Positions 1 through 6,960 of a stretch of 17,912 bases of DNA are shown here, in pieces; the stretch's first letter is position 1; each line of letters starts with the position of its first letter. The position numbers and the translations under genes are program-made. The notes below the pieces were generated by a model. The model did no database searches. It saw only the letters and a list, made by a program, of their open reading frames with translations, and was not told where the DNA came from. Origin of the DNA: an uncultured Lachnospiraceae bacterium (GTDB lineage: Bacteria > Bacillota > Clostridia > Lachnospirales > Lachnospiraceae); NCBI GenBank assembly GCA_934364805.1, contig CAKRMH010000029.1, positions 1-17,912 of the forward strand. The letters run 5' to 3'.

Positions 1-75
1 AAAGTCTTCTTAGCAGCCCTGGTTTTATTTAACGACAGGATGGTACAAACGAACTGTCGCGCATTTTTATGCGAT
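1..75 (-). other. Hairpin-rich start of a transcript leaving the window
   Basis: This is the first ~75 nt of an RNA made leftward from the promoter at 82-109. Two adjacent perfect hairpins are visible: 60-73 (5-bp stem, 4-nt loop) and 33-59 (6-bp stem, 15-nt loop). No start codon with a ribosome binding site is seen. It could be the structured leader of a gene to the left or the 5' end of a small RNA. I do not recognise the family. Confidence 0.4.
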
Positions 76-81
76 ATATCT

Positions 82-109
82 ATTATAAGTATTTTTCTGG
101 ATATGTCAA
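82..109 (-). promoter_or_regulatory. Consensus sigma-A promoter reading leftward
   Basis: On the minus strand TTGACA (104-109) and TATAAT (82-87) are separated by 16 bases. Both hexamers match the consensus fully. It lies about 45 bases beyond the stop codon of the diguanylate cyclase gene, so it serves the next unit to the left, outside the window. Confidence 0.75.
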
Positions 110-153
110 TCTAAATTTGGACTTGTTTTCACATATCATATTTTTCAGTATCT

Positions 154-2076
154 TCAAATTCTTCCACCACCATTCTTTTTCTTCCGCTGCTGCTTCTCCT
201 CATACATCCGCTCGTCTGCAACACTTATCAACTGTTTATACTCAGTTTCCTCCTCCGGATACATCGCAACTCCGATGGAAAATTCCAAAAGCACCTTGTC
301 CCCATTTTCCATCTCTATTTCTCTTTTTCCCCGATAGGAACATATCTGATTCAGTATAGCCGTAATTTCTTCCTTTTCCATATCATAGAGGAATAACACA
401 AATTCATCGCCTCCCAAACGTGCTGCAATCTTTCTCTCTGTTGGAGCTTCAGCCAAAATATCTGCCATAGTACGAATATATCTGTCTCCCGACATATGAC
501 CATAGATATCATTGACCTTTTTCAGATTATCCAAATCAATCATCACGATAGCTCCGTGACCATCATGTACTTTTTCCTCAACCATAGGTGTTACATATGA
601 CATGAAAGCCCTGCGGTTATAGATTCCTGTTAAAGCATCTCTGTCCCGTTCTTCTGCAAGCCGTTCTTTCTCCCAAATCTCTGCCGTTACATTTATTAAA
701 ATCAGCAGCTCACTATCCTTATAAGAAAAAGTTTCCTTCTTTACAAAATATTTCCTTTCTCTATCCAGACAATACACATTACCCTCATACCGCTTTTCCT
801 CACAAAACAACTCACTCAGCCATTTCATGAATTTTTCCGGTTTTTCCATGAAACTATCCATCTCCTCCTCAGTGAGTAGGAGAATATCCTTCGCTCTGCT
901 AGTGGCTGTCAGTGAATTTACTTTTGGAACATATTCACAAATGGCAATCGGTACCTCTGAAAATTCCAGTGCTTTTGAAATTTTCTGAGGAAAATCCAGA
1001 ATACTTCCTACCATAGAGTTAATATAGCCGCTAAGCTGTTCAAACTCCGGCAGGGAATCCTCGCAAAGCACCACATCCCATTTTCCCTGCTCTATCTTTT
1101 TTAAATCTCCATTGACACGAAGAATGCTTTTTATAATATTTTTATCCAAAAATAAAAATACTGCTATGACAACTGCCAACAACAGCAGCATGGTACACAG
1201 GATAAACACCAGTGTATTCATTGGAATGCTTCCGTATAGTTTTTCCAGAGGCTCCATCATAATCAACCACAAATCTCCCGATTTTTTAACTGCGTTATAA
1301 TAATGTTTCCCGTCAATGACAATATCTACAAAGAGCACCTCATCATCCTTAAGTGTTTCCAGTGTGGAAATTTGAGTTTCTTCTACCGATAAGCCAATCC
1401 ACTCTTTCATCGTAGATCCCACTACTTTCTGGCTTTTTATATCCACCGCATAAAAATCCGCTGTAGTATTTGCCGACAACATATAAAAAATATTAGAAAT
1501 GTCATTTCCCTCCATAGCCTTCAGCACCCTCTCCGGCTTAAGACCGACCTGAACGATATTTTTATGATCTGTCGTCCAGACTGCTGCATACTGCATCAGC
1601 TTTCCTTCTGCCGTATTTGGCGTAATGTCCTGACACAGCTCCTTGGAATAATCACCAAGCATCTGCTGAAAGAAACCTATCTGTTCTCCTGAATACACAT
1701 TGTAACCATAATATTCCGGATTCGTTCCTGCATAAATCTCTCCTTCTGGGTTAAGAAAGTGAAGTTCATCTACCTGCAGCATGGAAGCTATTTTTCTGCA
1801 CTCCTCAATATTCGTAATGTTCTCCGGTGATTGCTGTGCTATGTATGCTACCGCCCTCGCCCGTATAATGCATTTATCTGCAAATTCCTCTTTTATCATC
1901 TCAAGCTCGGTATCATTACTCTCAATAATACTTTCAATCTGCCCGAAATTATCCATGGCCGTTTTACGAAACTCTTTTTTCGCCTGAATAACTTGAAAAC
2001 ATGACGCTACACCCGCTACAATCAGGATCCCCACGATGAGGATTTGAACTAATCTTTTGGAAATAACCTTTTTCAT
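154..2076 (-). CDS. Membrane-anchored GGDEF diguanylate cyclase
   Basis: Predicted to make cyclic di-GMP from two GTP in response to an extracytoplasmic signal. The 640 residues show a membrane segment at about 10-30, an extracytoplasmic sensor (~31-285, probably Cache-like), a second membrane segment (~287-311), a HAMP-like linker (~312-365), a PAS-like region (~366-465) and a GGDEF domain (~475-635). The linker signature DALTGIYNRRAF (479-490), the metal-binding stretch MIDLDNLKKVND (512-523) and an intact GGDEF (555-559) argue for an active enzyme. The RxxD inhibitory site expected just before GGDEF is absent (TERK at 546-549), so product inhibition through it is unlikely. The start at 2076 has AAAAGGAG about 8 bases upstream. 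The gene is preceded by an unusual hairpin-rich leader (2077-2354) that may control it. The signal is unknown. Confidence 0.93.
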   Translation of the reverse strand: MKKVISKRLVQILIVGILIVAGVASCFQVIQAKKEFRKTAMDNFGQIESIIESNDTELEMIKEEFADKCIIRARAVAYIAQQSPENITNIEECRKIASMLQVDELHFLNPEGEIYAGTNPEYYGYNVYSGEQIGFFQQMLGDYSKELCQDITPNTAEGKLMQYAAVWTTDHKNIVQVGLKPERVLKAMEGNDISNIFYMLSANTTADFYAVDIKSQKVVGSTMKEWIGLSVEETQISTLETLKDDEVLFVDIVIDGKHYYNAVKKSGDLWLIMMEPLEKLYGSIPMNTLVFILCTMLLLLAVVIAVFLFLDKNIIKSILRVNGDLKKIEQGKWDVVLCEDSLPEFEQLSGYINSMVGSILDFPQKISKALEFSEVPIAICEYVPKVNSLTATSRAKDILLLTEEEMDSFMEKPEKFMKWLSELFCEEKRYEGNVYCLDRERKYFVKKETFSYKDSELLILINVTAEIWEKERLAEERDRDALTGIYNRRAFMSYVTPMVEEKVHDGHGAIVMIDLDNLKKVNDIYGHMSGDRYIRTMADILAEAPTERKIAARLGGDEFVLFLYDMEKEEITAILNQICSYRGKREIEMENGDKVLLEFSIGVAMYPEEETEYKQLISVADERMYEEKQQRKKKNGGGRI

Positions 2077-2128
2077 CTGTGTGCTCCTTTTTCTTTATAT
2101 TGCCACTACAATCTTTAAAATCAAAGAA

Positions 2129-2153
2129 CAAAGAGTCACTTTGTGACTCTTTG
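2129..2153. repeat. Perfect 11-bp hairpin in the cyclase leader
   Basis: CAAAGAGTCAC (2129-2139) pairs perfectly with 2143-2153 around a 3-nt TTT loop. Read leftward it is followed by TTCTTT, a poor U-tract, so it might act as a weak terminator just ahead of the cyclase gene. Confidence 0.7.
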
Positions 2154-2154
2154 C

Positions 2155-2200
2155 GCGCCCATGTGGGCACGCAAGTGCATCTTCATCTCCACATGGGTCG
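2155..2200. repeat. Nested hairpin around a CCCATGTGG dyad
   Basis: CCCATGTGG (2158-2166) pairs with 2189-2197, and GCG/CGC pairs flank it with one bulged base. Inside, GCAC (2167-2170) pairs with GTGC (2175-2178) around GCAA. It is the most GC-rich part of the leader and ends near a CCGCGG at about 2206-2211. Its composition differs from its surroundings, so it may be part of a dispersed repeat. Confidence 0.6.
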
Positions 2201-2215
2201 CATCCCCGCGGAGCA

Positions 2216-2256
2216 TTTTTACTTTATAGGAAATGCAATTTCCTATAAAGTAAAAA
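2216..2256. repeat. Perfect 19-bp inverted repeat with a 3-nt loop
   Basis: Bases 2216-2234 (TTTTT, then ACTTTATAGGAAAT) are perfectly complementary to 2238-2256 around GCA. The five T residues forming the outer end of the stem, read on the minus strand, are also the U-tract of the terminator at 2257-2295. Confidence 0.8.
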
Positions 2257-2295
2257 AGTTCTTCACAGACACTATAAAAGACTCTGTGAAGAACT
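2252..2295 (-). terminator. Intrinsic terminator between LytTR gene and cyclase gene
   Basis: AGTTCTTCACAGA (2257-2269 on the plus strand) pairs perfectly over 13 bp with 2283-2295, with a 13-nt loop. On the minus strand the stem is followed by five more T residues (2256-2252). It should end transcripts of the LytTR unit. It also lies inside the transcript started at 2361-2389, so it can act as an attenuator of the cyclase gene. Confidence 0.8.
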
Positions 2296-2337
2296 CCTCA
2301 TTCTAAATTCAATTTCTTTATATACAGCATTTCATCC

Positions 2338-2389
2338 AAAGTAGTCTTATAGTTGAAATAATTATACTACTTTTGGCCTATATTTTCAA
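2338..2389 (-). promoter_or_regulatory. Cyclase leader promoter with an operator-like dyad
   Basis: On the minus strand TTGAAA (2384-2389) and a perfect TATAAT (2361-2366) are 17 bases apart. The expected start is near 2354. An inverted repeat AAAGTAGT (2338-2345) / ACTACTTT (2366-2373) overlaps the -10 element and the start site and looks like an operator. The upstream LytTR gene could supply the regulator, but I do not see the LytTR-type direct repeats clearly. Confidence 0.65.
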
Positions 2390-2414
2390 TAAAATCATTC
2401 CCAAAATGCCATAT

Positions 2415-3251
2415 TCAATCACCCAGACTCTTTTCTGGTTGTTTTCTTGTATTACATCTTTCAATATCCTCCAGTAAGGAATTATAACGCTTTACTGGGA
2501 TTGCAATCTTATCTCCATTACTCATAAGCACTTCGTAACGATATATTTTTTCAACATAATTCATATTTACCGCATAACCTCTGTGTACCTCTACAAAGTC
2601 GTCACCAAGTTCTTCCATAACATTTGCAAATCTTCTTCTCACAAAAATGTCTCCATTGAGAGTATGCAGCATAGCCTGTTTTTTATAGGCAGACACATAC
2701 AAAACTTCCGCTACATAAACAAAACGCACGCAACGATTCTCATCTGTTACTGTAAGTTTTTGCTGTTCTGAAAAAACAGGCTCCTTATTTTCTAAATACT
2801 GTCTTGTTGATTTTCCCATCGTATTCAAAAAATTATCTTCTTCTAACTGTGGAACATAGTCAATGGTATTAGAAGCTTGAATAAATTTGATTTTGAGTTG
2901 TTTTCCTATTATCTGCCATATATAAGTATAATGCATCAGCGTTTGTATATCCTGCTCCGCATCTGCATCTGTCGAAATAAGACACTCTCCTGCAATGGTA
3001 CAGGTTTCTCCATTATTCTGTACTACCCTGAAATTCTGATTCAAAATATGGCACTGCTTTCCATATGGGACCATTTGCTGAAAATCTTCTGTCATTGCAT
3101 GAATCCCACCCATAAATTGTTTTGGCATAGAACCAAGCCAATACACATCTTCCGCACAAAGAGATAACACGAAATTTATGTCCTGCTTCCAAAAGTGATT
3201 CAGGCTTTCTATTGTCAATTCCATAGCTTTTTGTACATTTTTCTTTATCAT
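2415..3251 (-). CDS. LytTR DNA-binding regulator with NTF2/SnoaL-like sensor domain
   Basis: A 278-residue predicted transcription regulator. Residues ~5-130 look like an NTF2/SnoaL-like alpha-beta fold, which in other proteins holds a small ligand. Residues ~163-266 form a LytTR DNA-binding domain, with the typical FVEVHRGYAVNMNYVEKI stretch at about 219-236. There is no receiver domain with a phosphorylatable Asp, so it is probably ligand-controlled rather than part of a two-component system. The start at 3251 was chosen because TAAAGGAGG lies just upstream (3259-3267). A longer open frame up to 3473 only shadows the preceding gene. That SD contains the stop codon of the macrodomain gene, so the two are coupled. 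It is the last gene of the YaiI-DUF4186-macro unit and stands next to a cyclic di-GMP synthase. Its target is unknown. Confidence 0.85.
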   Translation of the reverse strand: MIKKNVQKAMELTIESLNHFWKQDINFVLSLCAEDVYWLGSMPKQFMGGIHAMTEDFQQMVPYGKQCHILNQNFRVVQNNGETCTIAGECLISTDADAEQDIQTLMHYTYIWQIIGKQLKIKFIQASNTIDYVPQLEEDNFLNTMGKSTRQYLENKEPVFSEQQKLTVTDENRCVRFVYVAEVLYVSAYKKQAMLHTLNGDIFVRRRFANVMEELGDDFVEVHRGYAVNMNYVEKIYRYEVLMSNGDKIAIPVKRYNSLLEDIERCNTRKQPEKSLGD

Positions 3252-3264
3252 AAAAAAGCCTCCT

Positions 3265-3630
3265 TTACCATGACCTATCCACCTCAGCTTCATATACGGA
3301 CTCCGTATGAGAATCAAATAACACCCATTCCACCAGATCAAAACTACCAGGATTATCCTGTAAGAATCTATCCACTGTATATACTGCGATCTTTGCCTCG
3401 CCGGTCTCACAACCATGAAGTGTCCTGCACTCAGCAAGAAGTTTTGGTCCTGCTGCACGATGAATTGCACCATCTACACCGCCTCCGCCAAGAAGTGAGT
3501 TGTTTGCAGCGTTTACGATTGCCTGCACATCTGTAATCTTTGTTATGTCACCTCTTACGGTCTTGATTACCGTTTTCTTGTTGTCCTTATCATATGTCTT
3601 AACAATTGATTTTTTCTTAAACAGTTCCAT
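3265..3630 (-). pseudogene. Macrodomain (ADP-ribose hydrolase type) with internal deletion
   Basis: The 121-residue product begins as a normal YmdB-like macrodomain that binds ADP-ribose: RGDITKITDVQAIVNAANNS, then GGGGVDGAIHRAAG, then TGEAKI. It then jumps to what is normally the last ~40 residues of the family (AVYTVDRFLQDNPGSFDLVEWVLFD, in two parts). The middle is missing, including the IHTVGP-type strand and the PAISTGVYG phosphate loop, roughly 70-80 residues. The reading frame is intact. The likely cause is recombination between two similar GAGGCAAAGATC-like codon runs, one at 3388-3399 and one in the lost part. A protein lacking that loop should not bind ADP-ribose normally. I chose ATG 3630, with AGAAGG 8 bases upstream, rather than GTG 3639, which overlaps that SD. 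The neighbours are DUF4186 upstream and the LytTR gene downstream. Confidence 0.8.
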
Positions 3631-3698
3631 TCTGATCACCTTCTTCTATGAGTTTTCTTCGGGTCAGATTTACGTTATGGGCGACGCAGAACCGGATA

Positions 3699-4079
3699 TC
3701 ATGATTTATGTTCCTGCCTCTCCAGCTCTTTTTGAATCCATGTCATAATTACATCTACAAGATACTCCTGCTGCACCTGGGTTAATTCTTTACCTGGTCT
3801 CATTTTATGCCATTTTCGGATGCACTCCCTGCAGCAGGTTGCTGTTGCATGTTGAGCAATAAACACAGGATGTCCCTTTGTCGGAGTCTGTTTTCCATCA
3901 TTGGGTATATATGCCGGAGCTTCTCTTTTTGCAATAAAATCCCTTGCATGCTGCCTGATCGTATCAAGCCCTTTTTCATTTATATAATCTATGTCTTTCT
4001 GTTTTAAATGAAAACTGCTTCGGAACTTGGAATTACCCAGTCTCTCAAATAATTGCCTGTACCACTCGTCCTTTGTCAT
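3699..4079 (-). CDS. DUF4186 family protein
   Basis: A 126-residue protein matching the DUF4186 family, whose function is not established. Visible hallmarks are FRSSFHLKQKD near residues 19-29 and GHPVFIAQHATATCCRECI at about 69-87, followed by KWHKMRPGKELT and a C-terminal helix. The His and the CC/C residues in the HATATCCREC stretch could bind a metal, which is my inference from spacing only. No signal peptide or membrane segment is seen, so it should be cytoplasmic. It starts 4 bases after the YaiI-type gene, with AAGGGA 11 bases upstream inside that gene's last codons, so the two are one unit. The downstream partner is the damaged macrodomain gene, whose start is about 70 bases away. Confidence 0.85.
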   Translation of the reverse strand: MTKDEWYRQLFERLGNSKFRSSFHLKQKDIDYINEKGLDTIRQHARDFIAKREAPAYIPNDGKQTPTKGHPVFIAQHATATCCRECIRKWHKMRPGKELTQVQQEYLVDVIMTWIQKELERQEHKS

Positions 4080-4083
4080 TATA

Positions 4084-4557
4084 TCAACATTCCCTTTTCA
4101 ACCCATCTTCTTTTGCCTTTGCCATGAGTATCAGTTTTTCAAAAGACTGTGCAAAGCGTACATCATCTTCCTCTGTACGCTTCCTCGGTCCTTTCATATG
4201 GCTCTTGTGCGAGCTTCTTCTTGCTTTTTTGTTAAGATGCCGTTCCATCAGCATCTGATCAATATTTTCATTCGTATACCACTTACCGGATTGATGGATG
4301 GCGTATGCCCCTTTTCCAAGCGCCATCGCAGCAACTCCATAATCCTGAGATACCACAACATCCCCCTTATGGCAAATGCTGATCAGCTTATAATCTACTG
4401 CATCTGCTCCCGCACCAACTACGATCACTTTGCTGTAGTCGGAATATAAAACATGGTTCGTGTCACACAGCAAAGTAGTCGGAATATTATATTTTTCAGC
4501 TATTGACTCAACAATGTCCACAACCGGACAAGCATCTGCATCTACCAATATCTGCAT
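4084..4557 (-). CDS. yaiI: YaiI/YqxD family (DUF188) protein, PIN-like fold
   Basis: A 157-residue member of the YaiI/YqxD family, a small cytoplasmic protein with a PIN-like predicted fold whose biochemical role is not settled. It opens with the family signature MQILVDADACPV and carries the other conserved acidic sites: VVGAGADAVDYKL near residues 47-59, then GDVVVSQDYGVA and GKGAYAIHQSG. These Asp residues could form a metal site like that of PIN nucleases. The basic tail (NKKARRSSHKSHMKGPRKRTEEDD) fits RNA binding. ATG 4557 is preferred because CGAGG lies 6 bases upstream; an adjacent ATG at 4560 is possible. It is the first gene of the unit with DUF4186, the macrodomain remnant and the LytTR regulator. 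I could not find a clear promoter in the 75 bases upstream. Confidence 0.85.
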   Translation of the reverse strand: MQILVDADACPVVDIVESIAEKYNIPTTLLCDTNHVLYSDYSKVIVVGAGADAVDYKLISICHKGDVVVSQDYGVAAMALGKGAYAIHQSGKWYTNENIDQMLMERHLNKKARRSSHKSHMKGPRKRTEEDDVRFAQSFEKLILMAKAKEDGLKREC

Positions 4558-4631
4558 CATTAACCTCGTTTCTCTTGTTGTAATCTCTACATCACCATCC
4601 TCCACAGTCTCCGACTACAAATATCGTTATC

Positions 4632-5231
4632 CTAAGAAAATACTAAATAGTAACATAAAATATCGTAAAAAAAATGTGCTATTATGCATGATATTAATGT
4701 AAAATTTTGTATTTTGAACCTGGATATATGTATTAGGAAAGAAAACACAAAACTACTTACAAACTGTGTATAGGAATGATGCAGATAAAAATGCCATACT
4801 CCAAAGAGAAATGATATTAAAATTATGATCAAAACAGCATTTATACGAATGTGTGAAAATATTTTATAAAAACATTCTCTAAAGACTAATTCCTCTGTAA
4901 CAGCAACTAGCGCTTGAAAAAATATATATGCAATAAAAATCGTTTTGCTAAAAACTAATTTTCCATGTACATGAAAAAATAAATAGTAAATTGTTAATAC
5001 GGTAAAGAAAATAATTATTGAACTCCATAAACCATTTATAATTTGTACAAATAGATTGTAGGATGTAAATATTTTGTCTTTTTCAAGATACCATAAACTT
5101 AAAAAAAGCAAAAAAATATTTGCCAGGATATCAAAAAATAAATAGTCTATATGAGGCTTAGTAACGAATGATATAGAAATAAATATGAGAAGATATATCA
5201 GTTCATTATTAATATTTTGATGTTTTAACAT
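4632..5231 (-). CDS. CPBP family (CAAX-like) intramembrane metalloprotease, AT-rich
   Basis: A very hydrophobic ~199-residue protein with about six membrane segments. It carries the three CPBP/Abi motifs: EELVFRE (EExxxR) near two thirds of the length, FLFGVWHFYLH (FxxxH) and HFFYD near the C-terminus. These would hold the catalytic metal in the membrane. Family members process prenylated proteins or give bacteriocin self-immunity; which applies here is unknown. The gene is strikingly AT-rich: lines 4921-4980 and 5041-5100 hold only about 12 and 14 G/C in 60, against roughly half in parts of the next gene. I prefer ATG 5231 because GGGGT lies 8 bases upstream; ATG 5246 is in frame but lacks an SD. 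It lies just behind the dehydratase unit, with no terminator seen between, and looks like a later insertion. Confidence 0.82.
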   Translation of the reverse strand: MLKHQNINNELIYLLIFISISFVTKPHIDYLFFDILANIFLLFLSLWYLEKDKIFTSYNLFVQIINGLWSSIIIFFTVLTIYYLFFHVHGKLVFSKTIFIAYIFFQALVAVTEELVFRECFYKIFSHIRINAVLIIILISFLFGVWHFYLHHSYTQFVSSFVFSFLIHISRFKIQNFTLISCIIAHFFYDILCYYLVFS

Positions 5232-5262
5232 AATAATATACCCCATATTTAAAACTTATTGA

Positions 5263-6960
5263 TTATTCACCGCTCTTGCATTTCTCATACGCAAACAATG
5301 CAGCTCCAAGTGCTCCGCAAAGCTGTGCCTCATCACAAATGTAAAGTTTTGCACCCAGTTTTTCTTCCAGCGCATTGATGATGCCCTTGTTCTTGGCAAC
5401 TCCGCCGGTCATCATATATTCGCCCGGATTACTCTTTCCGAGTCTGGCAGCAAGTGCACCTACTTTTGAAGCGACAGATACATTCAGTCCATGGATAATG
5501 TCAGCCACATCTTTATTCTGTGCAACCAGTGATACGACTTCCGACTCTGCAAAAACGGTACACATGCTGGAGATGACAACGTTTTCTTTCCACTCCAGAC
5601 CTTTGGTACTCATCTCTTCCAGCGAGATTCCAAGTGTTCTGGCCATCATCTCAAGGAATCTTCCGGTTCCTGCTGCACATTTATCATTCATCAGGAAGTT
5701 CTTTACTGCACCATTCTCATCAATACTGATGGCTTTCATATCCTGTCCTCCGATATCAATTACGGTGCGGACTCCTGGATTCAGATAATGTGCACCTTTT
5801 GCATGACAGGTAATCTCTGTGATACTGTCATCACCACTGTCGATATAGGCACGTCCATATCCGGTCGTAACGATACGTACAATCTCTTCTTTCTGAATTC
5901 CGGCTTTCTCGATTGCACGCTCAAGACTCTTTTCTGCACTCATCATTGCTCCGCCACCAGTTGGAATGATCATGGTTGACTTGATCTTTCCATCCTGATC
6001 AAGGATCACAACATCGGTACTTGTTGAACCACTGTCGATTCCAGCAACATAATAAACTCCTGATTCCATTCTTTTCCTTGCCTCCTCACTGATTTCCTTT
6101 CCGGAATCCATATCTTCCAATCCTTCCATCGTTTCTGAAAAAGCCTGAATTCTGGTCAGCAGCTGACCGGCACTCTGACTTGTAAAATCGGTTTCTATCT
6201 TAAGGAGAGGAACTTTGATAAATTTCTTAATGCTTGCATATTCAAACCCGTAATAATCACAGAATTTAATGGTATGATAAATGATTCCTTTTAGATTTGG
6301 ATCAAGATAAAGCTGATTTCTTCTGGTACTGGTATTCATACGAAAACATGGCATTTGTCCGAGAAGCACATCTGCATACATCAAAAACATTTCTTCTTCG
6401 TCCATTGCCTGCAGTTCTTCCGTAATTACTGACAATTTTCGTCCACCCGTACAGGTGAGATTTTCCACATCCATATGAATATTTTCCCGGATCATTTCCT
6501 CTAATACACCGCTGACGCGCACACCTAATACTCCAATATATGGGTGTTTCTCTGCGGCAGGCTGTACAAAGGATTTAAGAAATACGTTTTTATCAAATGT
6601 TTTTCCGGAATACTCCTCATAGGCTTCCTTCAATTGGCGGATCGCACCGGCAAATTTCACTTTTTCACATTCATTATCGTTATGTGGAAGGTCTAACATA
6701 TACAGAAATTTGCATTTTCCGGTGCTTTTTACAACATCGTAGACACGACGCATGGAATCACAGCAGTTAACCAGTACTAACTGCTCTGCTTTGCCCTCTA
6801 AAACTGCCTGAATTACGGATTTTCCAAATCCACACAGATTCGCATGTGCGATCTGGTCTGACATTTCAAAGTTTTCCGGCATTTCTTCCAGAACTGCGCA
6901 TTCTTCTCCAAATCCCTTTAATAGCTCTACCGGCGTATATTTACAGACATAATGTATCAT
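5263..6960 (-). CDS. 2-hydroxyacyl-CoA dehydratase-like domain fused to ATP-dependent activase
   Basis: A 565-residue fusion. Residues ~1-280 belong to the HGD-D (HgdB/BcrC-like) family, with conserved NLCGFG, NCCDSMRRVYD and LTCTGGRKL sites supplying likely Fe-S ligands. Residues ~303-563 are a BadF/HgdC-type activase: GIDSGSTSTD phosphate loop, IDIGGQDMK, and the two cluster cysteines in NDKCAAGTG (C428) and SSMCTVFAESE (C467). Their 39-residue spacing is that of known activases. In this family ATP hydrolysis drives one low-potential electron from the activase [4Fe-4S] cluster into the dehydratase for radical chemistry. The start has AGGAGG 10 bases upstream and overlaps the preceding stop (ATGA), so expression is coupled with the other HGD-D protein. 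The substrate is unknown. It could be a 2-hydroxyacyl-CoA dehydratase or a double-cubane-cluster reductase (DCCP/YjiM-YjiL type). Confidence 0.88.
   Translation of the reverse strand: MIHYVCKYTPVELLKGFGEECAVLEEMPENFEMSDQIAHANLCGFGKSVIQAVLEGKAEQLVLVNCCDSMRRVYDVVKSTGKCKFLYMLDLPHNDNECEKVKFAGAIRQLKEAYEEYSGKTFDKNVFLKSFVQPAAEKHPYIGVLGVRVSGVLEEMIRENIHMDVENLTCTGGRKLSVITEELQAMDEEEMFLMYADVLLGQMPCFRMNTSTRRNQLYLDPNLKGIIYHTIKFCDYYGFEYASIKKFIKVPLLKIETDFTSQSAGQLLTRIQAFSETMEGLEDMDSGKEISEEARKRMESGVYYVAGIDSGSTSTDVVILDQDGKIKSTMIIPTGGGAMMSAEKSLERAIEKAGIQKEEIVRIVTTGYGRAYIDSGDDSITEITCHAKGAHYLNPGVRTVIDIGGQDMKAISIDENGAVKNFLMNDKCAAGTGRFLEMMARTLGISLEEMSTKGLEWKENVVISSMCTVFAESEVVSLVAQNKDVADIIHGLNVSVASKVGALAARLGKSNPGEYMMTGGVAKNKGIINALEEKLGAKLYICDEAQLCGALGAALFAYEKCKSGE

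Noticed and set aside
1112..1987. Plus-strand open frames opposite the cyclase and the other minus-strand genes
   Set aside because: They lie antisense to well-supported coding regions, lack SDs and show no family features.
2216..2256. Plus-strand terminator made by the 19-bp inverted repeat
   Set aside because: On the plus strand the stem is followed by A residues, not T, and no plus-strand gene ends here.
3252..3473. N-terminal extension of the LytTR protein up to 3473
   Set aside because: The added part overlaps the macrodomain gene in another frame, and an excellent SD sits before ATG 3251.
3631..3698. Open minus-strand frame between DUF4186 and macrodomain genes as a small gene
   Set aside because: It reads without stops but has no start codon or SD, and about 20 codons are too few to judge.
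4558..4605. GTG start at 4605 for the YaiI-type protein
   Set aside because: The family begins at MQILVDADACP, and the SD placed before ATG 4557 fits better.
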